Positions 1 to 7,223 of a stretch of DNA of 11,937 bases are shown here, piece after piece. Source of the stretch: Bacteroidales bacterium (GTDB taxonomy: Bacteria > Bacteroidota > Bacteroidia > Bacteroidales > UBA7960); NCBI GenBank assembly GCA_003554665.1, contig PWGY01000097.1:1-11937 (forward strand), given 5' to 3'. How positions within the stretch are numbered: the stretch's first letter is position 1; every line of letters starts with the position of its first letter. The translations under genes were made by a program, and so were the position numbers. The notes under the pieces were generated by a model. It searched no databases, was not told the origin of the DNA, and saw only the letters and a list, made by a program, of their open reading frames with translations.

Positions 1-390
1 CATCAGTGAAGTGTTCATCCATGACACATAGGTTTTGCCGTCGGATTTTTCATAAATGGCCACACGGCAGGGCATCATGGAAGATACTATTCTTTCGTCA
101 TCAAGTTTGAGTATTTCATAAGCGTGTTCCGGATGGCAAAGCTCAAATACCTTTGAACTGCGTACCTCCTTCCCGAATCCGTCCATGGTGGCTTGCATAT
201 CGTGTACGGTCGGAATTTTCCATCCCATTTCTTCAGCGGTTTGTTCAAATATTTCTACAGAGGTTGCAAAGTCATAATTGCTTTCCGCTTCTTTCAGCAT
301 CATGGATGGGGCAGAACGATAAGCAAAAAATGAGGTCAGTACGATGCCAAGAATAAGTCCGGCGGAAATCAGTAAAGTTGTTTTTTTCAT
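1..390 (-). CDS. DUF302-family exported/anchored protein, 3' end outside window
   Basis: This leftward reading frame is open from its start to the window edge, so its C-terminus is missing (130 codons visible). It starts MKKTTLLISAG and continues with a hydrophobic stretch to about residue 23, which looks like a signal peptide or single membrane anchor. Residues 38-125 resemble the DUF302 fold: a Cys followed by P-x-H-A (C85, H89, A90), then P-C-R (C107-110 region, Cys at 108) and V-A-I-Y-E. DUF302 proteins are widespread small proteins with no settled biochemical role. Two in-frame ATGs lie upstream, at 420 and 453. I chose 390 because the predicted sigma-54 transcription start is near 425-426, leaving about 35 nt of leader; the 453 start would lie inside the promoter. 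The gene is divergent from a sigma-54 activator and is probably its target. The family call is moderately sure; the function is unknown. Confidence 0.72.
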   Translation of the reverse strand, partial: MKKTTLLISAGLILGIVLTSFFAYRSAPSMMLKEAESNYDFATSVEIFEQTAEEMGWKIPTVHDMQATMDGFGKEVRSSKVFELCHPEHAYEILKLDDERIVSSMMPCRVAIYEKSDGKTYVSWMNTSLM

Positions 391-436
391 TTTTCTATGG
401 ATTTGGGTTAATTTTTTCATTGTTTGGGTATAATTA

Positions 437-452
437 AGCCAATTGCGTGCCA
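437..452 (-). promoter_or_regulatory. Predicted sigma-54 (-24/-12) promoter of the DUF302 gene
   Basis: Read on the minus strand, this site is TGGCACG, four bases, then TGGCT. The sigma-54 consensus is TGGCACG-N4-TTGCW, so 11 of the 12 specified positions match, including the diagnostic GG near -24 and GC near -12 with correct spacing. The predicted transcription start is near 425-426, about 35 nt before the ATG at 390. The neighbouring divergent gene encodes an activator of exactly this polymerase form, which strengthens the call. The site is read by eye and not tested. Confidence 0.6.
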
Positions 453-469
453 TGAGAGCTAAGTGTCAA

Positions 470-479
470 GCCTATAGGC
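470..479. repeat. Perfect 10-bp palindrome in the divergent spacer
   Basis: GCCTATAGGC is its own reverse complement. It is centred about 49 bp upstream of the predicted sigma-54 start, between the -24 element and the larger inverted repeat at 492-511. It could be a binding site for an auxiliary regulator or a chance palindrome. Confidence 0.3.
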
Positions 480-491
480 ATTTAGAGTTTA

Positions 492-511
492 TCGGCCAAA
501 GTCTTGACCGA
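492..511. promoter_or_regulatory. Inverted repeat, candidate upstream activator site
   Basis: The arms TCGGCCAA (492-499) and TTGACCGA (504-511) are complementary at 7 of 8 positions around a 4-bp centre. The centre is about 75 bp upstream of the predicted sigma-54 start for the DUF302 gene. Fis-type domains of sigma-54 activators bind inverted repeats at roughly this distance, so this is the best candidate enhancer for the adjacent PAS-AAA+-Fis protein. The assignment is inferred from position and symmetry only. Confidence 0.4.
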
Positions 512-528
512 CAATTGTTAGCACTAAA

Positions 529-569
529 GTTAACGGCTGGGTTAACAGGTTAATGTTAACTTTGTTAAT
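529..569. promoter_or_regulatory. Cluster of GTTAAC sites before the activator gene
   Basis: The palindrome GTTAAC occurs exactly at 529-534, 541-546 and 555-560, and GTTAAT follows at 564-569. Start-to-start spacings are 12, 14 and 9 bp. The cluster lies just upstream of the putative -7 box of the activator gene and could be an operator array. It may also reflect local AT richness. Confidence 0.3.
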
Positions 570-578
570 CTTTTTGTG

Positions 579-586
579 TACCTTTA
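579..586 (+). promoter_or_regulatory. Possible Bacteroidota-type -7 box for the activator gene
   Basis: TACCTTTA matches the Bacteroidota -7 consensus TAnnTTTG at all specified positions except the last. No clear -33 TTTG is found at the usual distance. If used, transcription would begin near 593, which places the GTG at 576 upstream of the transcript and favours ATG 612 as the activator's start. Confidence 0.35.
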
Positions 587-611
587 CAATGTCCCGTTAA
601 GCCCTTTCATT

Positions 612-1994
612 ATGATCAATGGTTCACGTATTATTGACAGCGTACCTGTAGGCATAATCATTACAGATACAAGTTTGCGGATTACCTATATCAATGCCTT
701 TGCAATGGAGCATTTGCTCCGGTTGAATCCGGATGATGCTCCGAATCCTGTGCTTTCCGGAGAACACTTCCTGACCATTGACAGGCAGGTGTTCAATATG
801 CATGGCTGCCTGAAAAATATGATAGATTCCGGCAAGCGCACCTTCAGTAAATCATTGATTTTACGGAATCAGGGGGAGGAATTACTGGTTCATATGTCTG
901 TGAAACAGTTTTCCCCGTCTGAAGATGCCCGTTACCTTTTCGTGATCACCGATATTTCTGACGAAATGGATTGTGTGACCCATTCACCGGATGGATTTTC
1001 CGGAAAAGAGTTTGTACTGGCCAGGACCATCATCGGTAAGGATCAAAAGATTCGTGATGTGTACCGCAGGATTTTGCTTGCGGCCGGCTCCATGGCCAAC
1101 CTGATGATCACCGGCGAGAGCGGAACCGGAAAGGAACTGGCAGCGGATGCCATCCACCGCTTGTCTGACCGAAACAAGAAACCTTATGTAAAAGTCAATT
1201 GCGCCTCGTTGTCGGAGTCGTTGCTGGAAAGTGAACTGTTCGGACACGTAAAGGGTGCCTTTACCGGTGCAACAAGCAATAAAACCGGTAAAATCGAGGA
1301 GGCGCACAAAGGAACCCTGTTTCTGGATGAAATCGGGGAGATCAGTGCCGGCCTCCAGGTAAAATTGCTGCGGGTGATCCAGGAAAAGACCATTGAGCGG
1401 GTGGGAGACAATCGTCCCGTCAAGGTTGATATGCGCATCATTGCCGCTACCAACCGCGACTTGTATGAGCTTGTTGAGGAAGGAAAATTCAGGGAGGATC
1501 TGTATTACCGCCTGAATGTGTTTTCCATTCATATGCCCCCACTGCGGGAACGTCCCCTGGACATCCCGTTGTTGTGTAATCATTTTGTGGATCGCTTCAA
1601 CTATCTGACGGGGAAACAGGTTAAGGGACTGGATAATGAAGCCATGCGCCTGCTGATGGATCATCACTGGCCCGGAAACGTCCGGGAATTACGCAATGCC
1701 ATTGAACACGCATTTGTGCTGGTGCAATCGTCCCTGATCGGGGTGTACGATCTGCCGGCCAACCTCCTCAAACAGGACGATTCCGGGGAGCCGGGTCAGG
1801 ATGATGTGAAAACCATGGCCGGTCAGGGAGACCGGCCGTTGTTCCACAAAACGCGGGGCGGCCGTTTGCCGATCAGTAAGGAAAAGCTTCTGCAAGTGCT
1901 GGAGCAACATGACTGGAACCAGACGCAGGCTGCTGAATATCTGGGGATCAGCCGGGTGGGGCTGTGGAAAAAGATCAGGAAATTTGAACTCTGA
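612..1994 (+). CDS. Sigma-54-dependent transcriptional activator (PAS, AAA+, Fis HTH)
   Basis: This 460-residue protein is a bacterial enhancer-binding protein that uses ATP hydrolysis to open promoters held by sigma-54 RNA polymerase. The N-terminus (about 1-115) is a PAS-like sensor, with no receiver domain, so it probably senses a ligand or redox state rather than a phosphate relay. The AAA+ domain (about 140-375) has Walker A GESGTGKE at 168-175, the sigma-54-contacting loop GAFTGA intact at 215-220, Walker B LFLDE at 236-240, and PGNVREL at 354-360. A polar linker leads to a Fis-type helix-turn-helix at about 423-460. The frame is open back to a GTG at 576, but ATG 612 leads straight into the PAS domain and follows a possible -7 box. 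The divergent DUF302 gene carries a sigma-54 promoter and is the likely target. The general function is secure; the signal is unknown. Confidence 0.93.
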   Translation: MINGSRIIDSVPVGIIITDTSLRITYINAFAMEHLLRLNPDDAPNPVLSGEHFLTIDRQVFNMHGCLKNMIDSGKRTFSKSLILRNQGEELLVHMSVKQFSPSEDARYLFVITDISDEMDCVTHSPDGFSGKEFVLARTIIGKDQKIRDVYRRILLAAGSMANLMITGESGTGKELAADAIHRLSDRNKKPYVKVNCASLSESLLESELFGHVKGAFTGATSNKTGKIEEAHKGTLFLDEIGEISAGLQVKLLRVIQEKTIERVGDNRPVKVDMRIIAATNRDLYELVEEGKFREDLYYRLNVFSIHMPPLRERPLDIPLLCNHFVDRFNYLTGKQVKGLDNEAMRLLMDHHWPGNVRELRNAIEHAFVLVQSSLIGVYDLPANLLKQDDSGEPGQDDVKTMAGQGDRPLFHKTRGGRLPISKEKLLQVLEQHDWNQTQAAEYLGISRVGLWKKIRKFEL

Positions 1995-2013
1995 TCCCGT
2001 TGAGGGTGATCAG
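1991..2013. terminator. Possible bidirectional terminator hairpin between convergent genes
   Basis: CTGATC-CC and GGGT-GATCAG can pair around a short loop. The stem overlaps the stop codons of both the activator (plus strand) and the YgjV-like gene (minus strand). There is no clear T-tract on either side, so intrinsic termination would be weak. Only the pairing is seen. Confidence 0.3.
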
Positions 2014-2636
2014 GGGGTCAGCCTGAATTCAAACCGGGTGTCGCCGGTTTTCTCAAATCCGAGTTTCTGCAGGTACTTCCGGTGTTTTTTGGTTTCGCCC
2101 GATGCGACCACCCTTTTGAAGCCTTCTGCAAGGAATGTATCCCGGAGTTGATGAAAAATGAACTTCCCGCTTTTGAAATCACGGTAAGCCGGAATAACAT
2201 AATCCAGGTCAACCCTTAGTGTGTGGTCATCTTCTCTGCTGGCTATAAATAATCCGGCAGCCATCATGTTGCGAAGGATAAAAAACCTCCGGGTGCTTTG
2301 TTCCGGCTCGTAGGAATAACCCGGAAAGTAGTGCCTGATGTCGTCTCTGTAAAAATCCAGGAACCGCTTCAGGTAGCTGTCGTGTTTGTCCACATCCAGC
2401 ACCTCAAAAGATTCCTTTTTGGAATATATCTCCACCAGGTAGTAAATATCCACACTGACGATGAAAGTGTTCAGAATGATCACTGGCACAGAGGAGATCA
2501 ATACCCCGTAAATGGCCATCAGCCCCGCCCCGAAAAGATTGATCAGCCTGAACTTTGCAATTGACCGCATGGCCATGCTCAGTGCAATAAGACCTGTTCC
2601 CAGGTAGCCAGCCCACTCCATGATGTGTATTTCCAT
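2010..2636 (-). CDS. YgjV-like membrane protein fused to a GNAT-like domain
   Basis: This is a 208-residue protein with two parts. Residues about 8-23, 31-47 and 49-68 form three hydrophobic helices resembling the YgjV family of small bacterial inner-membrane proteins. Residues about 75-208 are soluble. They end in a pattern typical of the last strands of GNAT acetyltransferases, with G-E-T-K-K-H-R-K-Y-L followed by K-L-G-F-E near residues 185-200. The GNAT acetyl-CoA signature (R/Q-x-x-G-x-G/A) is not evident, so catalysis is doubtful. The start at 2636 is followed closely by a second ATG at residue 6, just before the first helix. The stop is 15 bases from the convergent activator gene's stop. 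A 181-bp gap separates it from mevalonate kinase, so it is probably transcribed separately. The substrate is unknown. Confidence 0.7.
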   Translation of the reverse strand: MEIHIMEWAGYLGTGLIALSMAMRSIAKFRLINLFGAGLMAIYGVLISSVPVIILNTFIVSVDIYYLVEIYSKKESFEVLDVDKHDSYLKRFLDFYRDDIRHYFPGYSYEPEQSTRRFFILRNMMAAGLFIASREDDHTLRVDLDYVIPAYRDFKSGKFIFHQLRDTFLAEGFKRVVASGETKKHRKYLQKLGFEKTGDTRFEFRLTP

Positions 2637-2799
2637 AATGTATGATATTTTGTTTCTTTCTGTTTCTTGCTATGTATTGTGCATCCGGCTTAACGGGGTT
2701 CAGGCTGCAGCTTGCCGCGTGGCTGGTTAATTTTGCCGGGTTTTCATCCCCTGCGGCTTGATTGGCGGCTGCCATGATCAGTCCGTCCAACCCGGGCTG

Positions 2800-2817
2800 A
2801 ATGGCCAGCTTGCCATT
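2800..2817 (-). terminator. Weak hairpin just after the mevalonate kinase stop
   Basis: AATGGC (2800-2805) and GCCATT (2812-2817) form a 6-bp stem with a 6-base loop immediately downstream of the last gene of the leftward cluster. No U-tract follows. It may be a Rho-independent-like end or a 3' stabilising hairpin. The rest of the 2637-2817 spacer shows no convincing gene. Confidence 0.25.
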
Positions 2818-3777
2818 TCAGGGAAGGTGAACCGGAATGCAACCGCCCTCCGGATCTTTGCTGCTGTATACCAGGATGTAACCACCGCCGCCGGCTCCGC
2901 AAAGTTTCATTGAATAAGCCCCTGATGCCAGGCCTTGTTCCCATTCAGCGATCAGGTGATCCGGGATCATTTCGCGGAAAATGCGCAGCTGTATAGCTGA
3001 TAACTGTTGCATCTGCGCTTCAAGTTGCTGACCCTCACCATCAAGAACAGCCCTGATACAAAGGTTATTCAACGGAACGTATTCTGCATGAAACATTTTT
3101 TTAAAATGCTCACCGGCATATTTTTTCTGAAACAAAGACACCAGGGGGGCGGTTTTTCGCTGAAATCCGGTATCCCTGAGGTAAAATGCACTTTCTTTGT
3201 TTTGCCTGAAAGCGGGAACCCTGACGGTTCTGACGCTGTCCGGCGATTCCACCAGCAAAGGCAACTCCATGTAGGAGGTAAGCGGATCAATTCCTGAACT
3301 CCGGCCATGAAAGTGGCTTTCCATGGCAGCGAACAGGTCTTTCAGCTCTTGCAGCTGAACTGCATCCCCGGCTTTCCCGGTGGCAGCAGGCTCGCGGGAA
3401 TACCTGTGATAAACCGCAGCAGTCAGCGCACCCGAGCTTCCCATGCCGTAACCGGACTGAATGCCGGACTCAAAATACAAGCCATTTTCCAGGTCTTTGG
3501 CAAATCGATCCAGATCCAGGATATCCGGAAATGGCAAAGGAACAGAGGGACGGGACAGGAATCGCCAGAATTTGCGGAGTGCCTGACCGGATGCGCGGCC
3601 CACATGACCTCCCGCGGAATTTTCCGGAAGCGTCAGCCACCCTCCCTGCCCGGTGTCATCCTCCGGAAACGTCAGCCACCCTCCCTGCCCGGTAAACGGC
3701 AGGGTCAGTGCCTTTGATCCGGTCATCAGGCTGTATTCTCCGAACAAAAGAATTTTTGCGTAAAACTTCCTTTCCAT
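2818..3777 (-). CDS. mvk: Mevalonate kinase (GHMP family)
   Basis: Phosphorylates mevalonate to 5-phosphomevalonate with ATP, in the cytoplasm; a mevalonate pathway step. The 319-residue length fits the family. The N-terminus has the GHMP opening K-I-L-L-F-G-E-Y (8-15). The phosphate-binding loop GYGMGSSGAL is at 109-118. E153 and the H-G-R-S-S-G-I-D run ending at D164 match the mevalonate kinase pattern H-G-x-x-S-G-x-D with the catalytic aspartate. The third GHMP motif C-G-A-G-G-G-G-Y is at 293-300. Residues 29-41 and 42-54 are a tandem duplication (see repeat entry), which sits in the N-terminal beta region away from the listed catalytic motifs. It is the last gene of the run, 20 bp after the decarboxylase. 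Specificity is assigned by motif and context; the paralogue two genes upstream is the alternative for this step. Confidence 0.85.
   Translation of the reverse strand: MERKFYAKILLFGEYSLMTGSKALTLPFTGQGGWLTFPEDDTGQGGWLTLPENSAGGHVGRASGQALRKFWRFLSRPSVPLPFPDILDLDRFAKDLENGLYFESGIQSGYGMGSSGALTAAVYHRYSREPAATGKAGDAVQLQELKDLFAAMESHFHGRSSGIDPLTSYMELPLLVESPDSVRTVRVPAFRQNKESAFYLRDTGFQRKTAPLVSLFQKKYAGEHFKKMFHAEYVPLNNLCIRAVLDGEGQQLEAQMQQLSAIQLRIFREMIPDHLIAEWEQGLASGAYSMKLCGAGGGGYILVYSSKDPEGGCIPVHLP
3623..3693. repeat. 39-bp in-frame tandem duplication inside mevalonate kinase
   Basis: Bases 3623-3654 recur at 3662-3693, an offset of 39 bp, with 31 of 32 positions identical. The repeat encodes T-G-Q-G-G-W-L-T-x-P-E twice (residues 29-39 and 42-52). 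The offset is a multiple of three, so the reading frame is kept. The near identity at DNA level points to a recent duplication. Confidence 0.92.
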
Positions 3778-3797
3778 GATTGATTGAGATTGATCCG

Positions 3798-4901
3798 CTA
3801 AGTGCTGCCTTTCAGCTTCACGGGGCCGGTTCCCATGGTATCATCGATCCATTTTCCGTTTTCGCACAAACCGGCCAGCTCCTCTTTGATGAAGGGAGTC
3901 ATCCTGTCTGAATATTCATCCGGGTAGAGCAGGTGAACATTGGGCCCGGCATCCATGGTGAAACAGACCGGGATACCGGTCTCTTCACGGAAATTCCTGA
4001 TCTTCTCAATCAATCGCAATGAATCCGGATGCATGAGGGTGTAACCTGGATCGGATGACATCATCAGGCCATGCAAGCTGAGTGCTTCATTTTCCGCGAC
4101 TTTTCCGAATGTGTGCACATCGCCTTGTTGAAAGGCGTGGAGCAGTTGCTTCAGGTTGTTTTCCGCCTGATCTTTCCTGGCCGACCTGTATGGATGCCGG
4201 TGCATCAGGGCATGTCCGGCTGAACTGGACACCTTTTTCTCGCGGCTGTCAACGATAAGTACTGTATCTCTGAGTGTATAAAAGACAGGATCCACAACCT
4301 GGTCGTCAAGACGAACGGCATATTCATCTGAACTTCCTTTCAGGTAGCGGGTTTTGCCCCATGCCACCATACCGTCGTAAACGGAGCGGCAGGCACTTCC
4401 GCTGCCCAGCCTGGCCAGGAAAGATGCGCTGTGGAAAAACTCTTTTGACCCGGCTGGTGGTTTTTCGGGGCTGATTTCCGACTCAATGCTGCACAAACAT
4501 AAGGCAAGGGCGCTGAAAGCAGCTGCTGATGAGGCAATGCCGGCAGAGTGGGGGAAGGTGCTTGTACTCTGAATGCGCAAGCGGCTGTGTTTCAGAAACG
4601 GGAAATACCCGGCAAGCCCTTCCAGGTAACCTGTGATACGCTTTTTAAATGCATCGTTTTGATGGCCGTTAATGCTGAAGTGGTCAAGGCTGAAATGATG
4701 CCCGGGATTGATTTGGTATTCCATTCGCACCCTCACCACACTGTTTTTCAGTACAAAACTCAGGGAGGGGTTCATGGGCAGCTGCACCGGATATTTACCC
4801 CAGTATTTGACAATGGCAATATTGGCCGGGCTTTCCCAGCTGACGGATCCCTGAGCCGTCTTATCAAAAACCTGGTCATGATCAGAATTCTGTTTCATCA
4901 T
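3798..4901 (-). CDS. mvaD: Diphosphomevalonate decarboxylase
   Basis: Converts mevalonate 5-diphosphate to isopentenyl diphosphate with ATP use and CO2 release. The 367-residue protein has the family's diagnostic motifs: S-P-A-N-I-A-I-V-K-Y-W-G-K at 24-36, the phosphate loop around P-H-S-A-G-I-A-S-S-A-A (117-127), L-G-S-G-S-A-C-R-S at 165-173, and M-D-A-G-P-N-V-H at 316-323. D317 corresponds to the catalytic aspartate of the yeast enzyme (D302) in its F-D-A-G-P-N motif. The presence of K32/K36, the serine-rich motif and D317 suggests an active decarboxylase rather than a decarboxylase-like paralogue. The start ATG overlaps the upstream kinase stop by 4 bp (ATGA), implying translational coupling. 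A second ATG follows one codon later, so the start is uncertain by one residue. Confidence 0.93.
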   Translation of the reverse strand: MMKQNSDHDQVFDKTAQGSVSWESPANIAIVKYWGKYPVQLPMNPSLSFVLKNSVVRVRMEYQINPGHHFSLDHFSINGHQNDAFKKRITGYLEGLAGYFPFLKHSRLRIQSTSTFPHSAGIASSAAAFSALALCLCSIESEISPEKPPAGSKEFFHSASFLARLGSGSACRSVYDGMVAWGKTRYLKGSSDEYAVRLDDQVVDPVFYTLRDTVLIVDSREKKVSSSAGHALMHRHPYRSARKDQAENNLKQLLHAFQQGDVHTFGKVAENEALSLHGLMMSSDPGYTLMHPDSLRLIEKIRNFREETGIPVCFTMDAGPNVHLLYPDEYSDRMTPFIKEELAGLCENGKWIDDTMGTGPVKLKGST

Positions 4902-5857
4902 TTGCTTGTGGTTTTGTCCGCACGAAACCGCATCTCCGGAAAGGGGATTATGGTACGGTAGCCCTTATGGTGGAAATAACGGATGATCTCTTCCTGTGTT
5001 CTGTCCGCTGCCGCCATGAGGAAATCCCCGCCCCAGGCTCCAAGCGACTTCACAGAACCCGGAAAGTCCGGGAAAAAGTCAGCCTGAACAGGAGTTCGGT
5101 GCAGGTAGGCTGCTGTGATCTTTTCGTGCTGCTCCATGGCTTCCATGAACTCCGGCAGGCTTTGGGTGACAGCCATCTTTCCGGATAAAGCGGAGATTTT
5201 CCGAATATCTTCCGGGCGAACTCCGGCAGGATCAAAGGTACGAAGACTTTTTTCACTGCTTTGCTTTCGCCCGCTGTAAACAAAGACCACCTGATCTCCG
5301 AAGACCGGATTGAAGCTGGTTGTTTCCACCAGCGGAGGCATATGGACGCCCTGATAACTGTATAACACAGGGTGTGAATTTCTGGCACAGGCGATGTCGT
5401 AGCCCGACCCGCCTGAAACTTTGAAAAAGAGGGCATAAGGGTTCACGTTTGCCCACCAGGCAATATTCGAGATCAGTGAAGATGAACTTCCCAGGCCCCA
5501 TTCACGCTCAAAGCCGATGTTGCTGACGGCTTCCCAATGATACTGCCCTGCCAGAAAATCCGGATTGAGCGTCCTGGCAGCCTTCAGTATTTGTTTTACA
5601 AAGCGCAGCGATTCACATGACCGGCCGGATGGCTCCAGATCCTGTAGGGAGAATCTGGCCTGAAGCCACATTTCCCCTTTGATCTGTGTGCCCCAATCAA
5701 GGGCGGGCTCCGGGGAGGGTTGCTGTGCAACATTGAGTGTTTGCCTGTAGCTGACCGGCATGGCAAGGGCGCGGGCTCCTGCAAGCACCAGGTATTCTCC
5801 GCTGATCATCAGCTTTCCGTTTGATGTCCATTTGTTATGTGAGGGTTTTCCGGGCAT
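4898..5857 (-). CDS. GYDIA-family GHMP kinase, probable phosphomevalonate kinase
   Basis: This 319-residue GHMP kinase has G-K-L-M-I-S-G-E-Y (14-22), the phosphate loop GLGSSSSL (121-128), G-S-G-Y-D-I-A-C-A (150-158), which carries the hallmark of the so-called GYDIA family, and L-G-A-W-G-G-D-F (272-279) as its third motif. The family occurs beside mevalonate kinase and diphosphomevalonate decarboxylase in Bacteroidota. Because those two steps are otherwise covered here, this protein most likely performs the middle step, phosphomevalonate to diphosphomevalonate. That assignment rests on family and context, not on a recognised phosphomevalonate kinase substrate motif. D154 in GYD is the natural candidate for the catalytic base. 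It overlaps the next gene by 4 bp and lies 36 bp after HMG-CoA reductase, indicating one operon. Confidence 0.8.
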   Translation of the reverse strand: MPGKPSHNKWTSNGKLMISGEYLVLAGARALAMPVSYRQTLNVAQQPSPEPALDWGTQIKGEMWLQARFSLQDLEPSGRSCESLRFVKQILKAARTLNPDFLAGQYHWEAVSNIGFEREWGLGSSSSLISNIAWWANVNPYALFFKVSGGSGYDIACARNSHPVLYSYQGVHMPPLVETTSFNPVFGDQVVFVYSGRKQSSEKSLRTFDPAGVRPEDIRKISALSGKMAVTQSLPEFMEAMEQHEKITAAYLHRTPVQADFFPDFPGSVKSLGAWGGDFLMAAADRTQEEIIRYFHHKGYRTIIPFPEMRFRADKTTSK

Positions 5858-5893
5858 TCAGGCGGTTTTCGGAAGTTGAATCAATGGGAAAAG

Positions 5894-7213
5894 TCATGGG
5901 TTCCTGAGCTGATTTACGTAAGCGGCCACGGCCTGGTAGGAAACTTTTCTGTTGCTGAAGTGGATTTCAGCCTTCCGGGCTTCCTCCTTGCTGGCATTGA
6001 GCTGCGTGAGAATATTCGGCAGGTGAAGCCGCATGTGGCCGGCCTGTATGCCTATGGTGGTCAGGGAGCGCACCGCCGAAAAATTGTTTGCCAGCCCCGC
6101 AGCTGCCGCAATCATCATGAGTTCACCGGCATCCGGATTCCCAAGCATTTCCATGGATTTGGCCGCAAGGGGGTGCAGGCTGGTAAGGCCCCCGACAGTA
6201 CCCAGGGCCATTGGCATGGTCAGCGAAAACTCAAATATCCCCTCATTTATTTGTGTCCGGCTGAGGGAGCGGTATGCTCCGCTATTGGCAGCAAAAGCGT
6301 GGGCTCCGGCTTCAATGGCACGATAATCATTGCCGGTGGCCAGAATGACCGCATCCACCCCGTTCATGATTCCTTTGTTGTGTGTTGTGGCGCGGTGCAC
6401 ATCCGCTTCTGCGATCTGTGAAGCCAGTGCAAATCGACGGGCGAAATCCTGTCCCGTCAGGCCGGGGGCAGCATCATCCAGTTCATTAACCGGGCAGGAA
6501 ACACTTACTTCCACCAGGCATTCATCGTTGTAATTGGATAGGATGGCCATCAGCGGCTCAAAATCTCCGGGATCAAACCCTTCGTTATTGGTCAGAAACC
6601 TGTTCAGTCCTTCTGAAAAGTCTTCCAGGCAGGAGTTGATGAAATTCGCTCCCATGGCATCCCCGGTGTCAAAAGTCACATGCAGCTGAAAATAATGATC
6701 CGGCAAATGACGCTGGCTTTTCAGTGTGATCTCCCTGATCCCGCCGCCCCGTTTTTCCATATTCGCGGTAAGGGGTGCAGCATGTTCGCGAAGGTGGCGT
6801 TCAATGACCGGCATTGCCTGTGTCAATTGATCCGCATCTCCCCTGTAAAGAAAGTGCAGCTGCCCGTTTTTGGTGGTGTCAATGACCCGTGCCCTGAAAC
6901 CGCCTCTGTCTGCCCAAAACCTGGCTGCAGCCGATGCGGCGGCAACCACAGAGCTTTCTTCGACCACCATCGGTAGCAGGTACATGGTACCGTTGATCAG
7001 GAAGTTGGGTGCCACCCCGTATGGCAGGGGGAAGTTGGAAATGGTATTTTCGCTGAAGGCTGACAGGCGCTGCTGAACAGCAGCATCCGGGTGATGGAAA
7101 GATTCAAAGATCTTTTTTGCCAGCAGCGGATCGTCAAAACGATCTGAAACATAACGCATCTTTTCTTCCGGGCTGAACTTTGAGAACCCTTTCAGTAGCT
7201 GTTGTTGTGTCAT
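5894..7213 (-). CDS. mvaA: Hydroxymethylglutaryl-CoA reductase, class II
   Basis: Interconverts HMG-CoA and mevalonate with a nicotinamide cofactor; it is the committing step of the mevalonate pathway. The 439-residue length and lack of membrane segments fit the soluble bacterial class II enzyme. Motifs in order: E-N-T-I-S-N-F-P-L-P-Y-G-V-A (55-68), P-M-V-V-E-E-S-S-V-V-A-A-A (81-93, with the catalytic glutamate E85 or E86), D-A-M-G-A-N (185-190), T-H-N-K-G-I-M-N-G (277-285, catalytic K280), A-T-G-N-D (292-296, catalytic D296), and A-G-H-M (391-394, catalytic H393). All four catalytic positions known from the Pseudomonas mevalonii enzyme are thus present. NADH or NADPH preference cannot be told from sequence. 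It sits 10 bp after the isomerase gene. No HMG-CoA synthase is in the window, while leucine-degradation genes that make HMG-CoA lie upstream in the same run. Confidence 0.95.
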   Translation of the reverse strand: MTQQQLLKGFSKFSPEEKMRYVSDRFDDPLLAKKIFESFHHPDAAVQQRLSAFSENTISNFPLPYGVAPNFLINGTMYLLPMVVEESSVVAAASAAARFWADRGGFRARVIDTTKNGQLHFLYRGDADQLTQAMPVIERHLREHAAPLTANMEKRGGGIREITLKSQRHLPDHYFQLHVTFDTGDAMGANFINSCLEDFSEGLNRFLTNNEGFDPGDFEPLMAILSNYNDECLVEVSVSCPVNELDDAAPGLTGQDFARRFALASQIAEADVHRATTHNKGIMNGVDAVILATGNDYRAIEAGAHAFAANSGAYRSLSRTQINEGIFEFSLTMPMALGTVGGLTSLHPLAAKSMEMLGNPDAGELMMIAAAAGLANNFSAVRSLTTIGIQAGHMRLHLPNILTQLNASKEEARKAEIHFSNRKVSYQAVAAYVNQLRNP

Positions 7214-7223
7214 AAGCAGGATT

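Noticed and set aside
418..453. Upstream ATGs at 420 and 453 for the DUF302 gene
   Set aside because: The 453 ATG lies inside the predicted sigma-54 promoter, and 420 would leave almost no leader; 390 starts directly with a normal signal sequence.
984..1667. 227-codon open frame antisense to the sigma-54 activator
   Set aside because: It lies wholly opposite the AAA+ domain, whose motifs are intact, and its translation resembles no family. It is a shadow frame.
2404..2790. Leftward frame covering the spacer after mevalonate kinase and the start of the YgjV-like gene
   Set aside because: Most of it overlaps the YgjV-like gene in another frame, and the part in the spacer has no family resemblance or clear start signal.
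5876..6421. 181-codon open frame antisense to the end of HMG-CoA reductase
   Set aside because: It is the shadow of a gene with complete catalytic motifs and shows no recognisable protein features.
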